Positions 13,201-24,378 of a stretch of DNA of 64,000 nt are shown one piece after another. Each line of letters starts with the position of its first letter. The first letter of the stretch is position 1. The stretch comes from Charina bottae. Taxonomy: Eukaryota > Chordata > Lepidosauria > Squamata > Charinaidae. The notes under the pieces were generated by a model. That model worked only from the letters and a program-made list of their open reading frames with translations, did not search any database and was not told where the DNA came from. The position numbers were made by a program, and so were the translations under genes. The stretch lies in assembly GCA_023362775.1 (NCBI GenBank), contig JALMGJ010000015.1, positions 11,295,501-11,359,500 on the forward strand. Direction: 5' to 3'.

Positions 13201-13325
13201 TGGATGGTATTCTGGAGGTGACGGACTCAACCATTGGGGAGCTGGGGATGGTGACGGCCGACAGAAAGCTCTGGCGTGGACTGGTCCATGAAGTCACGAA
13301 TAGTCGGAAACGACTGAACGAATAA
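10293..13325 (+). pseudogene. BovB endonuclease-reverse transcriptase ORF, one in-frame stop
   Basis: This encodes the retrotransposition enzyme that nicks target DNA and copies the element RNA at the nick. The start is the first ATG after an immediately preceding in-frame TAA (10290-10292), giving 1010 codons before TAA at 13323. The apurinic-type endonuclease occupies about residues 70-310: GTWNVRSM (73-80), catalytic E104 in SELKW, GDWN (208-211), DYIL (276-279) and SDH (301-303). The reverse transcriptase follows the stop: FIDYSKAFD (653-661), RQGCIPSP (713-720) and the catalytic YADD (755-758). The conserved C-terminal region starts near GCESW (876). All catalytic motifs are present. The only break I find is TGA at codon 587 (12051-12053), between the two enzymatic domains, so a single intact polyprotein cannot be made without readthrough. 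The A-rich codon use is typical of LINEs. Confidence 0.92.
12051..12053 (+). other. In-frame TGA interrupting BovB ORF
   Basis: Both sides of this TGA are in the same phase and the flanking peptide is continuous with other RTE reverse transcriptases. A single C-to-T change at a former CGA codon would explain it; that is inferred. Confidence 0.85.
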
Positions 13326-13329
13326 ACAA

Positions 13330-13340
13330 ATTAGAAGTCA
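13330..13340. repeat. BovB target-site duplication, right
   Basis: ATTAGAAGTCA, identical to 10097-10107. Confidence 0.9.
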
Positions 13341-16139
13341 ATGGATTAATCCAGTGAATCAAAATGGTGGAAGATTGAGAGGTGATAAAAAGAAGAAATT
13401 CTTTACACAGTGGAATTATCTAAATTAATATGTATTGATAACCACAAGCTTGAATGACTTTAAATAAGATCAGGAAAATTTATGAGGAATAAGACTATCA
13501 ACAGGTCTCTTGTCACTGACTGGTAAGAGAATATCAGTAGGAGAATATTATTATTTTTCTGAAGACTTCTCATGGGTGTTTGTTCAACTGGTGTAAAAAC
13601 AGAAACTGGATAAGAGAAATCTTTGGCCAGATTTCACAGAACAATTCCATTTTAATGGATTTTTTATGACAATCTTTGTTGTTTTCTTGCTTGCATCTCT
13701 CCAAGCACAGCCAAGCCTTTAAATGGATGGATAAATAGTGATGGCTAGAAAGCTAGATCTTGATTATGTCAGATTTATTATTATTATTTTGAGATGTAAA
13801 TGGCCTTGAGAGCTATTATTAGACAGACATAATCTAAATCTTTTTAATGAATAATTAATCCAGCAAGGCAATTCAAAGATGGTTTGCACAAGACATTTAA
13901 CTTAGTTACTGGATTAATTTATTTTCTTGGATCATATAATGCATTGTATCATAACTTCACCATACTGGCTGCATTGGCACAATATACTAAGGCACAAACC
14001 AATAAACCTGGATTAGAACTAACAAAGCTGTGCATGATGTGTAAACAAAATAGATCTTTAATCTGGTTTAGCTTGAGTATGAAGCCAGTCACTATGCAAC
14101 ATATGAACTGATAAAATATCCTCTTTATAATATATTACATAATTGGAAATTAACCGTAGCAACACTTTGGAGCACTTACCTCGAATCTGCAAACTTTGTG
14201 CATCAAAGCAGAATTGTAACAGTTTTATTGTTTTATTCCATTGCTGCTTGATAAATTTTAGGGCAGTGTGGGGAACACATAAATGGGGGGAGTGGGTGGG
14301 AAATCCTGGTGGTATTCACTTGGGACCCCTCAGAGCGAAAACACACAAATTCCAAACACAACTATGTCCGTATGTTGTCATGTCTATAGCAGCTGACTCA
14401 TCAGCTTCCACCAGCCACACTGCCTTTGCATGTCACCAAGTGGTAATAGTTCAATCGATCACTATGATGAGGCAGAGTATTGGCTTCTAGTGACACCCAA
14501 ATGAGAAATGAGTCTGCAGAACGGAACTCTTAGAATTTAATAGATCAGCACTGCAGGTTCATTCACGGAGAAAGTGATGAACGAATTTTGTAAAAAGAGG
14601 ACACAATTGATCTATGAAACCCTTATTAAAACTGTCTTTTTGATTAACTTCAGCCTAAATATCTTAGCCACCTGTCCAGGCAGATTCTTAGAAATGAGAG
14701 AGACAGCAGAAACAATCCATACTGATGATTATGAAGGGGAGAAACAGGTGATGCTATGGGAGGAGAAGAAACAATTGATCCCTGGAGTGATTTTCCTTTG
14801 ATGGAGTATGATTTCTGCAAAACCTTATTCTATGAAAACAAAAATAAAGAGTGAAAGATTTATCTATCAGTCATGAAACTTGGTTCTAGTGATTTCCTTT
14901 TTACCATTCTAAATATTCTGAGTGTGTGTCAGTGTGTATATACTTCCTAGCTGGTGGGATGCAGACAACAGTAACAATAATCTCTGTATTAGAGATTCTA
15001 GCTTGCATTGAGTAGTATAAGCATGTCTAGAGTAAAAGTGGGCTTTGGTTGAGCTTGTGAACTACTGGTGAAAATATATCAAAATTGACTAATACTATCC
15101 TCACTGTTAGCAGGAAATGTTGCATGTGGCACAGCTGCAACTAAGGCTGGTATCCTAATCTCCTTCTCCTCTATCTTAAATAAAATCATTATGTAAAAAT
15201 ATTAATTGGCAAAAGTCATTTGTAAGATCTGAGTCTGTTGTAGTGGAAACCAGTAGTTCTCAGATTAGGCAGAAGCATTCTGAGGAAGAATACAGCTACA
15301 TTTTCTTTGACTTAAAAAGGCAGAATTTAAATCTTGAAGTATATATGTATGTGTTTGTCAACTGTGTTATGGAATGTCAATGTGGGTCACTTTAGTTCAA
15401 TTCACTAACAGTGAATTTTTCAAATATCATAGTAATGCCACTATTGGCTATAGAAGAATGGAATCTGAATCAACATCCCAGCAAAAATGCAAGACTTTGG
15501 AGTATAGATTGAATCAAAGAAAAGAGTTTCATCCATATTTGACCTAGAAATTGAGCAAAATCTCATCAGGATAATTATCTGAGCATACAGAATCTCCAAT
15601 TGTCTGAAGCAGATGGCAAAACTATTATAGATGTGCCGTCTTTCTGCATTAAAACATTTCCTTTGAGAAAACACAGGTTTATTGGTATGTAAAACTATGT
15701 TTTGTGATCATACAACTCATTTTATGAAAAAAATATGGAAAATATCCACCACTATAAAATTCTGCTGTTTGATCACTGCAAAACTTTATGCTTCAGCTAT
15801 GAAATCGCAAGTAGATAAAGAAATCATCAGTGAGCTTTTCAACTTTGAAAATAGGATCGATGCACCATGGACAAATGTATTATTATGCTGCACTTCTATG
15901 GAATTGCATTTCTCCAATTGTCTAACATGCTGAAGCAATATCCAAGTGTCATGGCTTAATGGATTGAGGCATTGTTCTGCTTAGAAAACATTACTTTTAA
16001 GTATGCATTTGCTAGTTCAGGAAGCCTAGGAAGCAAGCTACTAATTAATAAGTTATTGTCCTATTAAAACAAAGAAACCTCTTCACAGCTTGTGTCACCC
16101 ATCATGCTCAGTGCAGTTCACTACCCATATATGATGGTC
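13341..16139. other. Unannotated AT-rich stretch
   Basis: No exon or repeat boundary that I can support. Short frames at 13884-14111 and 14143-14490 have no recognisable motifs. Confidence 0.4.
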
Positions 16140-16500
16140 CACAAAGATCTCCATCACACTGGCCTTTGTGCCTTCACTTTGGGCCAATTGGTAACAGGAG
16201 ACAGGACTTAATACATTCTTGGAACTTGTTTTCAATTTCTCAAGATGCTTAGAAATTTCTATCAAATTTATCTTGGTGTGATTGCTGGAAGGGATAGAAT
16301 ATGCTACTGATGTTATTTTCTGTTATACATCTTCCCATCACTTCAAAGCCTCCCTGACTACCCATTACTTCTCTATCTTGAAAAAGCTACCATACATGGG
16401 AATAATTCCTTACTTACATCTTCCCTTGGGATTTAATGAAAACTTCAGAAGTCAGGGAAGCAAGAATCCTCTGGAGACAGGATTGTACAATAAAAGACAG
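16140..16500. repeat. Unclassified dispersed repeat, copy A
   Basis: The block shares an ordered series of words with 16755-16935 and 24085-24320: AAGC(C)TCCCTGA, TTGAAAAAGC, ATCTTCCC, GGGATTTAATGAAAA, CAGAAGTCAGGGAAGC and CCTCTGGAGA. Outer limits are uncertain. I cannot assign it to a named family. Confidence 0.45.
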
Positions 16501-16626
16501 GGCATTGGTATAAACCCCTTGGCAACCTTGTAACTAAATAAACAAATAGAGTGCCATGCAATTTCTCAAAACCCGTCTTTCCCTGTAAATCAAAATTCTA
16601 TTTTCAACCCTACTCTTAGGGTACTT

Positions 16627-16731
<105 letters not shown>

Positions 16732-16754
16732 GTGATTTTTTAAAGACTTTATTG

Positions 16755-16935
16755 TGGCAGAAAGAGGTGCTACCACTGGTGTCCTTGTTGTATGCTCCAC
16801 TTCTTTTCACCACTCTAAAGCCTTCCCCAATCTTAAAAAGGCCCATTGGAGTACAATCCCTGCCAGTGTCCTCTCCTAGGATTTAAATGAAGCATGAGAA
16901 GGCAGGATGGTTGCAGACCACTGGCAAGAAGATTC
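16755..16935. repeat. Unclassified dispersed repeat, copy B
   Basis: It aligns by eye with the copies at 16140-16500 and 24085-24320: AAAGCCTTCCCCAATCTT, CTCCTAGGATTTAAATGAA, GAGAAGGCAGGATGG and GCAGACCACTGG. The copies are diverged, so the repeat is old. Confidence 0.45.
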
Positions 16936-17059
16936 TATCATTAAACATAAATCTTTTCTCTCAGACATACCTAATAGTTAAGCACAAGAATTCTCCCCTT
17001 TGTCAGAGTTTTACCTTTTTTTTGCCTTCTATGGAAAGAAAATGTCATTTACATTAAAT

Positions 17060-17389
17060 CAGAGCTTTCCAAACTGTGTGTCACGACACAAAAGTGTGTC
17101 GCCACACACAGCGTGGTGTGTCGGCACACCACCCGGAAGCGGAGGCGCGCGCGTGCACGGTGGCAGCAGCAGCTGCTGCTGCCGCCGCCATGCACACGCG
17201 CACCGCCGCACGCCCCCCCCGCGCTGCCGCCGTGCACGCGTGCGCCGCCGCACGCCCCCCGCGCCGCCGCCGTGCACGTGCACGCCGCCGCACACCCTCC
17301 TGTGTCCCCGCCGCGCATGCACCTCCCCACGCCGCCCACGCCGCACCGCTGCTGGCGTGTCGCCAGCGGTGGCACTTTGGAAAGCCCTG
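17060..17389. mobile_element. GC-rich hAT-type MITE, copy 2
   Basis: It begins CAGAGCTTTCCAAAC and ends TTTGGAAAGCCCTG, between perfect 8-bp duplications CATTAAAT (17052-17059 and 17390-17397). Subterminal GTGTGTCACGACACA and GTGTGTCGCCACACA motifs resemble those at the right end of copy 3. The interior is CpG- and GCCGCC-rich, with reiterated CACGCGCACCGCC-like units. Alanine/arginine-rich frames on both strands are compositional artefacts of this interior. Confidence 0.87.
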
Positions 17390-17397
17390 CATTAAAT

Positions 17398-18270
17398 GAA
17401 GCAAGACTGTCAAAAAAATTAATCGAGATGATAGCAGAGACATAGAATGTAGGGTACGGGCTGTGCATTTTATCCAATTATCCTTAGACTTAAAAATGCA
17501 TTGTAAAATTTATTTTCTTGGTAAAAATATTCTATTATCTATCTATCTATTGCAGATTATTCAGAAAACAAAAAATGCCTGAAATTAACATTACAACAAT
17601 GAGATAATATTAAAGCACATTTTTAAAAATTGCGCACAGTGATTTCTGGCTTAATGCGTACAGTCTTGAATGGGAGACAAAACAGATGCCTACAGATCAA
17701 TTCTCAGAGCCATCCTGAAAGAACATGCAAAACAGTCAGTCAAATGAGCCTCTTCCCTGATACCTCTGATTACATGAAATAGCTAGCGCACAGCTTGCTG
17801 AAGAGCTGCAGTTATAAAGAATTTAATTAAAATCAGTGAGAAGAATTAGATGTTGGTCATGATTAAAGTTGTGAGACTAGGCAAAATAAAACCAGAGAAT
17901 TAGATACATGACAACTGTGGTGTGCAAAAGTTATAGAATTTGTGGAGCATGAAGAGAAATTGCAGATTCTGGAACCATGAGATTAAATATGGCAAATTAT
18001 TCCCCTGCTCACCAACTGGATAGACTAACCAAATGCTACCTCAAGGAGGACTTTCTGTACAGTCTGCATACAGAACTCTCGGTGGCTCCAAAGTAATACA
18101 ATACAATAAAACATAAAAACATAAGCGTAAGACAAAGAAAACTCAAACACAGCACATGGCATCAGGGCCCCTAAAGCCCTCCTTCTTACTTGTGAGCTGC
18201 CAAGAGTCCTGTGATTATGGCAGTGTACAAATTTGAATAATAAAATAAATAACAGAATTTCCCTTGCGGT
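17398..18270. other. Unannotated AT-rich stretch
   Basis: Apart from a short (TATC)n run near 17531-17553 I see no repeat or gene. Confidence 0.4.
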
Positions 18271-18282
18271 AGCATCTAGCAT
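18271..18282. repeat. Target-site duplication, left (chimeric BovB)
   Basis: AGCATCTAGCAT, repeated exactly at 18860-18871. Confidence 0.85.
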
Positions 18283-18859
18283 GGAAGGCCAAAGGAAGAG
18301 GGGCTGACCAAGGGCAAGATGGATGGACGATATTCTGGAGGTGACAGACTCGACCATGGGGGAGCTGGGGATGGTGACGGCCGACAGGAAGCTCTGGCGT
18401 GGGCTGGTCCATGAAGTCATGAAGAGTCGGAAGCGACTGAAACAATAAATAACAAAAATTGTTTATTTATTTTATTGATTGATTGATAAAATTTGTATAG
18501 CCGCCCATTTCACAGAAATTCTGAGAGTGCCTTGGACTGCAAGAAGATCAAACCAGTCCATACTCCAGGAAATAAAGCCAGACTGCTCACTTGAGGGAAG
18601 GATATTAAAGGCAAAACTGAAGTACTTTGGCCACATAATGAGAAGACAGGATACCCTGGAGAAGAAGCTGATGCTGGGGAAAGTGAAAGGCAAAAGGAAG
18701 AGGGGCCGACCAAGGGCAAGATGGATGGATGATATTCTGGAGGTGACGGACTCGACCATGGGGGAGCTGGGGGTGGCGACGGCTGACAGGAAGCTCTGGC
18801 GTGGGCTGGTCCATGAAGTCACGAAGAGTCGGAAGCGACTGAACGAATCAACAACAACA
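18283..18859 (+). mobile_element. Chimeric BovB insertion with two 3' ends
   Basis: Three parts lie between one pair of 12-bp duplications. Part 1 (18283-18446) is a BovB 3' end, equivalent to the full-length copy from about 13161 to its terminus. Part 2 (18447-18513) is about 65 bp containing a reverse-oriented L2/CR1-like tail (TATAGCCGCCCATTTC). Part 3 (18514-18859) is a second, longer BovB 3' end, equivalent to about 12991 onward, ending ATCAACAACAACA. A single duplication around all three suggests one insertion of a read-through RNA, or an insertion into the tail of an earlier one. The open frame at 18479-18868 is the C-terminal part of the BovB polyprotein. Confidence 0.85.
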
Positions 18860-18871
18860 AGCATCTAGCAT
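18860..18871. repeat. Target-site duplication, right (chimeric BovB)
   Basis: AGCATCTAGCAT, identical to 18271-18282. Confidence 0.85.
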
Positions 18872-20486
18872 AGGCAGTTCATCCTTGGTTTTGGCTGCTT
18901 CCTGTCTTGATACGAAAGATGAGTTTTCAAATAAACATTTTTAGATATAACATTTGTGCAAGGTGACATTTTTGAAAGGGATATCAGTTACAACAAAACC
19001 AGTATCTCTGGAAACATGAAATAATCAATTCTGAGCCATTTCTATTTTCACGTTTTTAAAATTAGATGCTTGCATATGCTACAGTATATAATTAAATATA
19101 GCCACAACAGAGACTCCAGTCTACATATTCTTTAACTCTTAGCTAGTATTTTATTAAAACTGCTCTGCAGAAGTTTCCCAGAACTGCTTTTCTGTGATGT
19201 TGATCAACATTACCTATTAATCAGAGAGAATCGGGAGTATGAAAAATAATTCTCCAAGCTCTCTAGAACCAGAATGGACACTATATTTCAACATGCAAAA
19301 TGTGGATCACGGTTACTTTAGAAGTATGGCCATGGTTGGTCTTTATTTCCCAGGATGGTGCCTTTCTGATGGTTTCCTTTACTTAGAAGAACACTTACAA
19401 AGTTCTTACTCTTTTAATAAATATGTATTCAGATAGCATTTCAAAGCAACTTGTAATTCATTGTTTCTTCTCTTGCTCTTTGCATACAGATGTTACCTTT
19501 TCTGACTGTAATACTGATCCCTTTAAAATATTTACGTTTAAATCTCTTAAATTTCCAACTACCATCTAACCATTACCTGATATAGATGTTACATGAATTA
19601 TCCATGGTGCATTATTAATCAACACTCCCCACCCCCCAAAAAAGGTTATATGGTTCGTGATAAATAAGAAAACAAGATACACCAAACCCTTGGATCAGTA
19701 ATGCAGGGAATCACTGAAAGGTCAGACATAGCAATCTAGATAGGGATTGTGAACTTGATTGCTATGAACATTATGACTAGTCCAACTGCCCATTTACCAG
19801 GTGGTAAATATCTGAGGTTTTTCTTTGTCACTCTCCCAATTATTCCCCCTCTATTTTGCAATGTAGCAACTAATTATCTTCCTATGGCGTTTCCATTTAC
19901 CCACCATGGGTAATAGGCTTTGATTATCTTAAACTTGGACTATTCTCTCTTGAAGCCCTCTAATTTTTTGCTGTCATGAAAATTGTCATTTTACAAATGA
20001 ATTGGAAGTGAACTCTCTCTAAGTTTTGAAACAAAAGCCCACAGAAAATGCAAAATCAGAGTATGTGGCTTTAATTTTTAGTGTTTACAGTGCACCACCA
20101 CCATATACATGATATCTAACACATGGAGCAGGAAGATATTCCTAAATCTTTTTGATTTTGAAAAAGGAAATGGGTGGTATCAAGATAAAGGAAGCAGGTT
20201 TTTGTCAAATAAAGTTATCTTGCCTTCAATTTTCCCACTTCAACTTCTTTGTGATTTGAGTCCCATGCTACCTGTAATTACGTACAATACTAGAAGTTTC
20301 TTAAACATTATCTGGCTATTTTTGCATAGTCGGTAGCATCATATATTTCTACAATAGTCTCTCTAATAGAAATAAATTATTCTTAAATCAAGATAGAAAC
20401 CCTGGATTTTCAATTTGAAAGGATTCAGTTACCTAGTGTTTATTTGGGATCTTCTAACTGTCCAGACAATAAAGCTCTGGAGACTA
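18872..20486. other. Unannotated AT-rich stretch
   Basis: No recognisable gene, SINE or LINE end. Confidence 0.4.
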
Positions 20487-20540
20487 TACTACTATTACTA
20501 CTAGTTACTAATTACTACTACTATTAGTTACTACTACTAT
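20487..20540. repeat. TAC/ACT-rich low-complexity run
   Basis: Imperfect TACTAC units interspersed with TAGTTACTAA words. Confidence 0.8.
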
Positions 20541-20923
20541 TTATCTTATCCCATATATCTTCTAGTGTTTTGACTGTATTGAGTTCTAAGACCATAATCC
20601 ATTTTGTTATTGATGTTGATAGTGTTTTTACCATTTCTGTAATATCAGGAAAGGTGGAGGGCTGTTCTCTACCTAAAGAGTCATAGATCAAGGGTAGGAC
20701 TGCTCAGAATGTAGAAAAGTCCCACTTCACTCCATAGGAGTTCCAGATAAAGCTGAGAAATAAATGGACATAAACATCTTTTCAACCCTCCATCAAATTT
20801 GTGAAGGATGGGAAGATTCTTCTGGGATAGTTTGCAGTGACACCACTACTGAGAAACTAACCCTTATATTTTTCCCTGAATGGCAATGTAAGAAATCAAG
20901 GAAGCTACTGTAAGGATACCATG

Positions 20924-21228
20924 TGTGATGGAATGTGTCTATGAAGGGGGTGGTGATGTGATGGACTACAGTAACGCAGCTGGTTCTCAGGAAGGAGGGA
21001 GCACATTCCAAAAAGGGGAGTGAGATAAGAGAAAACACAGTCCAGAGCTGGAATGTGGGAAGACTAAGAGATTCAGAGTAGCCCCACCCTAGAGTCTTCT
21101 AGGTTATTTCCCTTTAGGTTAGGTAGAATAGCTTTAGTCTGGCAAGATTCTGTCTATACGGTGTGAGCAAATAAAGAACTGAAGTTTGGCTGGATTGATT
21201 CCTTGTTGTTCTTGGGCTGGGCCTGACA
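20924..21228 (+). mobile_element. Probable solo LTR
   Basis: The termini are TGTGATGG and CCTGACA, the usual TG...CA of retroviral-type LTRs. The 5-bp flanks are CCATG (20919-20923) and TCATG (21229-21233), 4 of 5 matching. A polyadenylation signal AATAAA lies at 21170-21175, about 55 bp before the 3' end, as in an R/U5 region. No internal gag-pol sequence adjoins it. ERV and Gypsy-type LTRs both make 5-bp duplications, so the family is open. Confidence 0.6.
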
Positions 21229-21233
21229 TCATG

Positions 21234-23284
21234 TTTGTGTTGCAAAAATCCAGATCACTAGATGTTTTTCAAGATCTCTTTGGTGGCAACTAGCGAGCAT
21301 GCAATTTTTTGCCGCTTATATATGGTTACCCTACAGTGCAGGCCATTGGAGAGAAAAACAGGACCTCCACACACATCCCTCAACTACTTCATTGGGAAAT
21401 AAGTGCTGGAATCCCACTTTACATACGTAGATTTCTCCGACTCTCCCTTCTCTTTTCAACCCATTCCTTAAGCACGTGGAATGAGCACTAATAGGGAAAC
21501 AAAATGAAGACTTTATCTTCATAGCACTAGTTTTAACACCTTATGTTATAGTCTGGGTCAATGATTCAGGCATCTTTTCCCCCATGCTTGTTTTCAGAAA
21601 TGGAAGACAGGATATGATATAGCAGGAATGAGTAAGCCCAACATCAGAAGTAGCAATAAACAAGGCCACTGTTTACTGTTGGGGAAGTAAGTAAATTTGA
21701 GCTTGTAGCGTCTCAGTACTTTCGTTTCCTTTTCCATACTTTTCTGTCTGGCTTCTTATGTATTACTTCATATACTTCAACATCTTCTGGTCTGATTTGA
21801 CCTTTCATTCCTTCTGTATGACCTCTGAAGTTTTTGCCTATTGACTCCTGTCTTTTTATGAAGATTGGTGTTGTATCTCTGCTCCTGGTTAAATTCTCAT
21901 TTGCTCTTTGGTACTTATTCCTTTGGCCTCCATTTAACTCCTCATCCCCTCCCCCCCCTTTTTTTGGTCTTTTTTGGTGTCCTTGCCCTCTCACAATTGC
22001 TTTTAGTGTTCTTCTAATGTGTGATCATTATCCTGACCAGCATTTGAAAGCAGTGTGAATTTCACAGATCGCCTGTTCAATATCTTTTTCGGTGGGGAAA
22101 TTGGCTGCAGAAATATGCTGAGTTTCCATATAAAGGAAGAGAAAAATATAAATATGACTTCCATCCTTAAAGTTTTTAAAGCAACTTGATTCTTTCCAGA
22201 TGTTTTAGATGACAGCTCCAGTAATTTACAGAATATAGGGATAGTGACCAAGGCTAAATGTTATTTAAGATATCTATACAGATCAGATTTCATACAATTT
22301 TTTAGTCTAAAAATTGAGATTATTTTTCTTGCAAACCTGTTGTTTTGATACAGATGGTGCAGTATGTACATGTGTGTGTATGGACATGAATAAAATCACA
22401 ATATTAAGAAATCAGAGAAGATGCTATTTAACTTCCAAAATTTTACTCCTCTTCACATTCAAATGCTGGCACATTTCTCTTCTCCCTGGAGAAAATTTCC
22501 CTAGATATGACCTCCCCAGTTTCTCCTGCCCAAACTGCTTTAGTTTCATTTATTAAGGATTTGTTTGTTTTTTAACTTTAAAAAAGCCAGTTTTATTTCA
22601 GTTAGGAAAAACAGGATGAAAGATGCCTAAATAAATAAGTCGGTGGAGAATTGCAGAAGGGCATTTGGGTATAGCTCTGAAAAGGAGCCATTTTTCTAAG
22701 CTCCCGAGCTATATTGCCAGTGTATTCTGCCAGTCTGCTTCATGGTGTGAAGTTAATATTATTATTAGGTATTTTCTCCCGAAGAATACACAGCAAATGG
22801 TTTAGGAGCTGTTTAAGCTTTATCTCAAAACCTAAGAATTGTCCAAATATTTCTGCAATGTGCATGTACTTCCCAGCAAAGTAATAATAATAATAACAAC
22901 ACCTTTTATATTATTCAACAACAACATCTGCCTATCCCAGGTCCTTGGGAAGGACATGATAGGTGGACAAAAATGCCAAATCCAGTCTAAACATCTGGCT
23001 GACTGTGCAATCAACCATAGTAATAATATATTTCTGAGTTTAACTATTTTATTTACAGCTGTCCTTGTATGTATTTGAACTTTAAGACTTGCTTCAAGCA
23101 CCAAGAAGAGAAATAAAAAGAAGTCATTAAAAGGGGTATTGGAAATAGAGATTTCTTTGTTTTATTTTAAATTGTTGTAGAGGAGCAATGATTCCACATC
23201 AGAAGACTCTGGATGAGCTACTTAGCTTGAAATAGTAGAAATACAAGTCTGGATATCTTTTTTTAAATGGTACTTTTTAAGTGA
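21234..23284. other. Unannotated stretch
   Basis: It contains a short C/T homopolymer run near 21950-21965 and nothing else I can name. Confidence 0.4.
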
Positions 23285-23314
23285 CATGATGATGATGATG
23301 ATGATGATGATGAT
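23285..23314. repeat. (GAT)n microsatellite
   Basis: Ten or so consecutive GAT units. Confidence 0.95.
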
Positions 23315-24084
23315 ATAGTTGCAATTATTATATTTTTTCTCCTGCATAATAGGGCTTTCTTGTGACATGAACACCAGATCTGAACTGTTCAACATCTAGT
23401 GATCAGTAAGTAAAATCTTTCATATGAATATAATTAAAGGCAGTACCCTGCATGGATTTTTTTCTTTTTAATTTCCAAGCAATTCAAATTGCTCTTTTAT
23501 TGTTGAACTATGCGGCATCCTTTTTGTCACTGACTTTCATGCCTGCTCATTCCAAAGCAAGAACTCATAGAAAAGAAGTAAATTAATGTTCCTCTCTCTG
23601 CTGTACCACTTTATTAAAAATATAATTTCCTTGCAATTTAGTGATAATTGCTTCAAACTAATGAGGAGAGAGGAGGTTTCTATGGATCAGAGAATGCTGT
23701 TAATTAATAACATAGCAAATTAATATGGATCTGTCTATATGCTTTGATTTATAGTTTAAGTATATTGTATCAACATATGGTTTTAGTATGAGCTTAATTC
23801 TCCTATTCACTGGAGAGTGTTTTCAAATGGAGAAGGCTTCTACTGAGATACAAGGCTAGTAGAGCTATAATTCTGTAGTAGAGTTTGAAAAACCCCAGCT
23901 GTTCCAATTGCCAGTTCTTATAACCAATTGATAATCTAATTCTGTAGCACCCATCTCAAATCATTAACCCAGGAGTTGCCTCCTTCTTTTGATGGAAATC
24001 GTGAGTTTGATCCCTTCTTCCAACAGTTCCAGGTTTTATATTTCATATTATAAGATAATATATTTTGTATTCTGTACTGCCTTA
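23315..24084. other. Unannotated AT-rich stretch
   Basis: No feature supported. Confidence 0.4.
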
Positions 24085-24320
24085 TTTGTATACATTAAGG
24101 CTGGATACAAATGCCCTTTCAAAATTCTCTTCCAAATTTATGGAAGAAGAAACTGGGTGAAAGCTTCCCTGAATTTCTCCAGGGCAAAGAGAAATTGCTG
24201 GCAATTTCTCAAGGGTAGGACTTTCTTTTCACCGTTCCCTTCTCATCTTCCTGTTGGATTGAATAGAAATGTGGGAAGCCAGGGATGCTGCAAACCACTG
24301 GAGAAATGCTAGCACAAGGA
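24085..24320. repeat. Unclassified dispersed repeat, copy C
   Basis: The best preserved of three related blocks: GAAAGCTTCCCTGAATTTC, TTCCTGTTGGATTGAATAG, GGGAAGCCAGGGATGCTGC and AAACCACTGGAGAAATGC. The words TTCCCTG near one end and CAGGGA near the other are complementary, hinting at inverted structure. No coding content. Confidence 0.5.
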
Positions 24321-24329
24321 AGGACAAGA

Positions 24330-24332
<3 letters not shown>

Positions 24333-24374
<42 letters not shown>

Positions 24375-24378
24375 ACCT
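24333..24378. repeat. (CA)n microsatellite
   Basis: A CA run with one AAAC interruption. Confidence 0.95.

Larger units (their letters stand above)
10108..13329 (+). mobile_element. Full-length BovB (RTE-clade) LINE
   Basis: The 3222-bp element lies between perfect 11-bp copies of ATTAGAAGTCA. That length matches the usual ~3.2 kb of BovB. A leader of about 185 bp precedes one long frame (10293-13325), and the 3' untranslated part after its TAA is only a few bases, ending ACGAATAAACAA. No separate ORF1 with a recognisable domain is visible. A 64-codon frame at 10255-10449 overlaps the start in another phase and may correspond to the small upstream frame reported for BovB, but I cannot support it. 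The 3' third is roughly 97% identical by eye to the fragment at 18514-18859, which suggests recent activity of this family in the host lineage. Confidence 0.93.

Noticed and set aside
13884..14490. Two open frames of 75 and 115 codons as a host gene
   Set aside because: No recognisable domain, no splice-site pattern that I can defend, and no homologous frame elsewhere in the window.
17000..17477. Overlapping alanine-, arginine- and cysteine-rich frames on both strands, looking like a CpG-island exon
   Set aside because: They lie within or across a hAT MITE with exact 8-bp duplications; the composition of its GCCGCC-rich core explains them.
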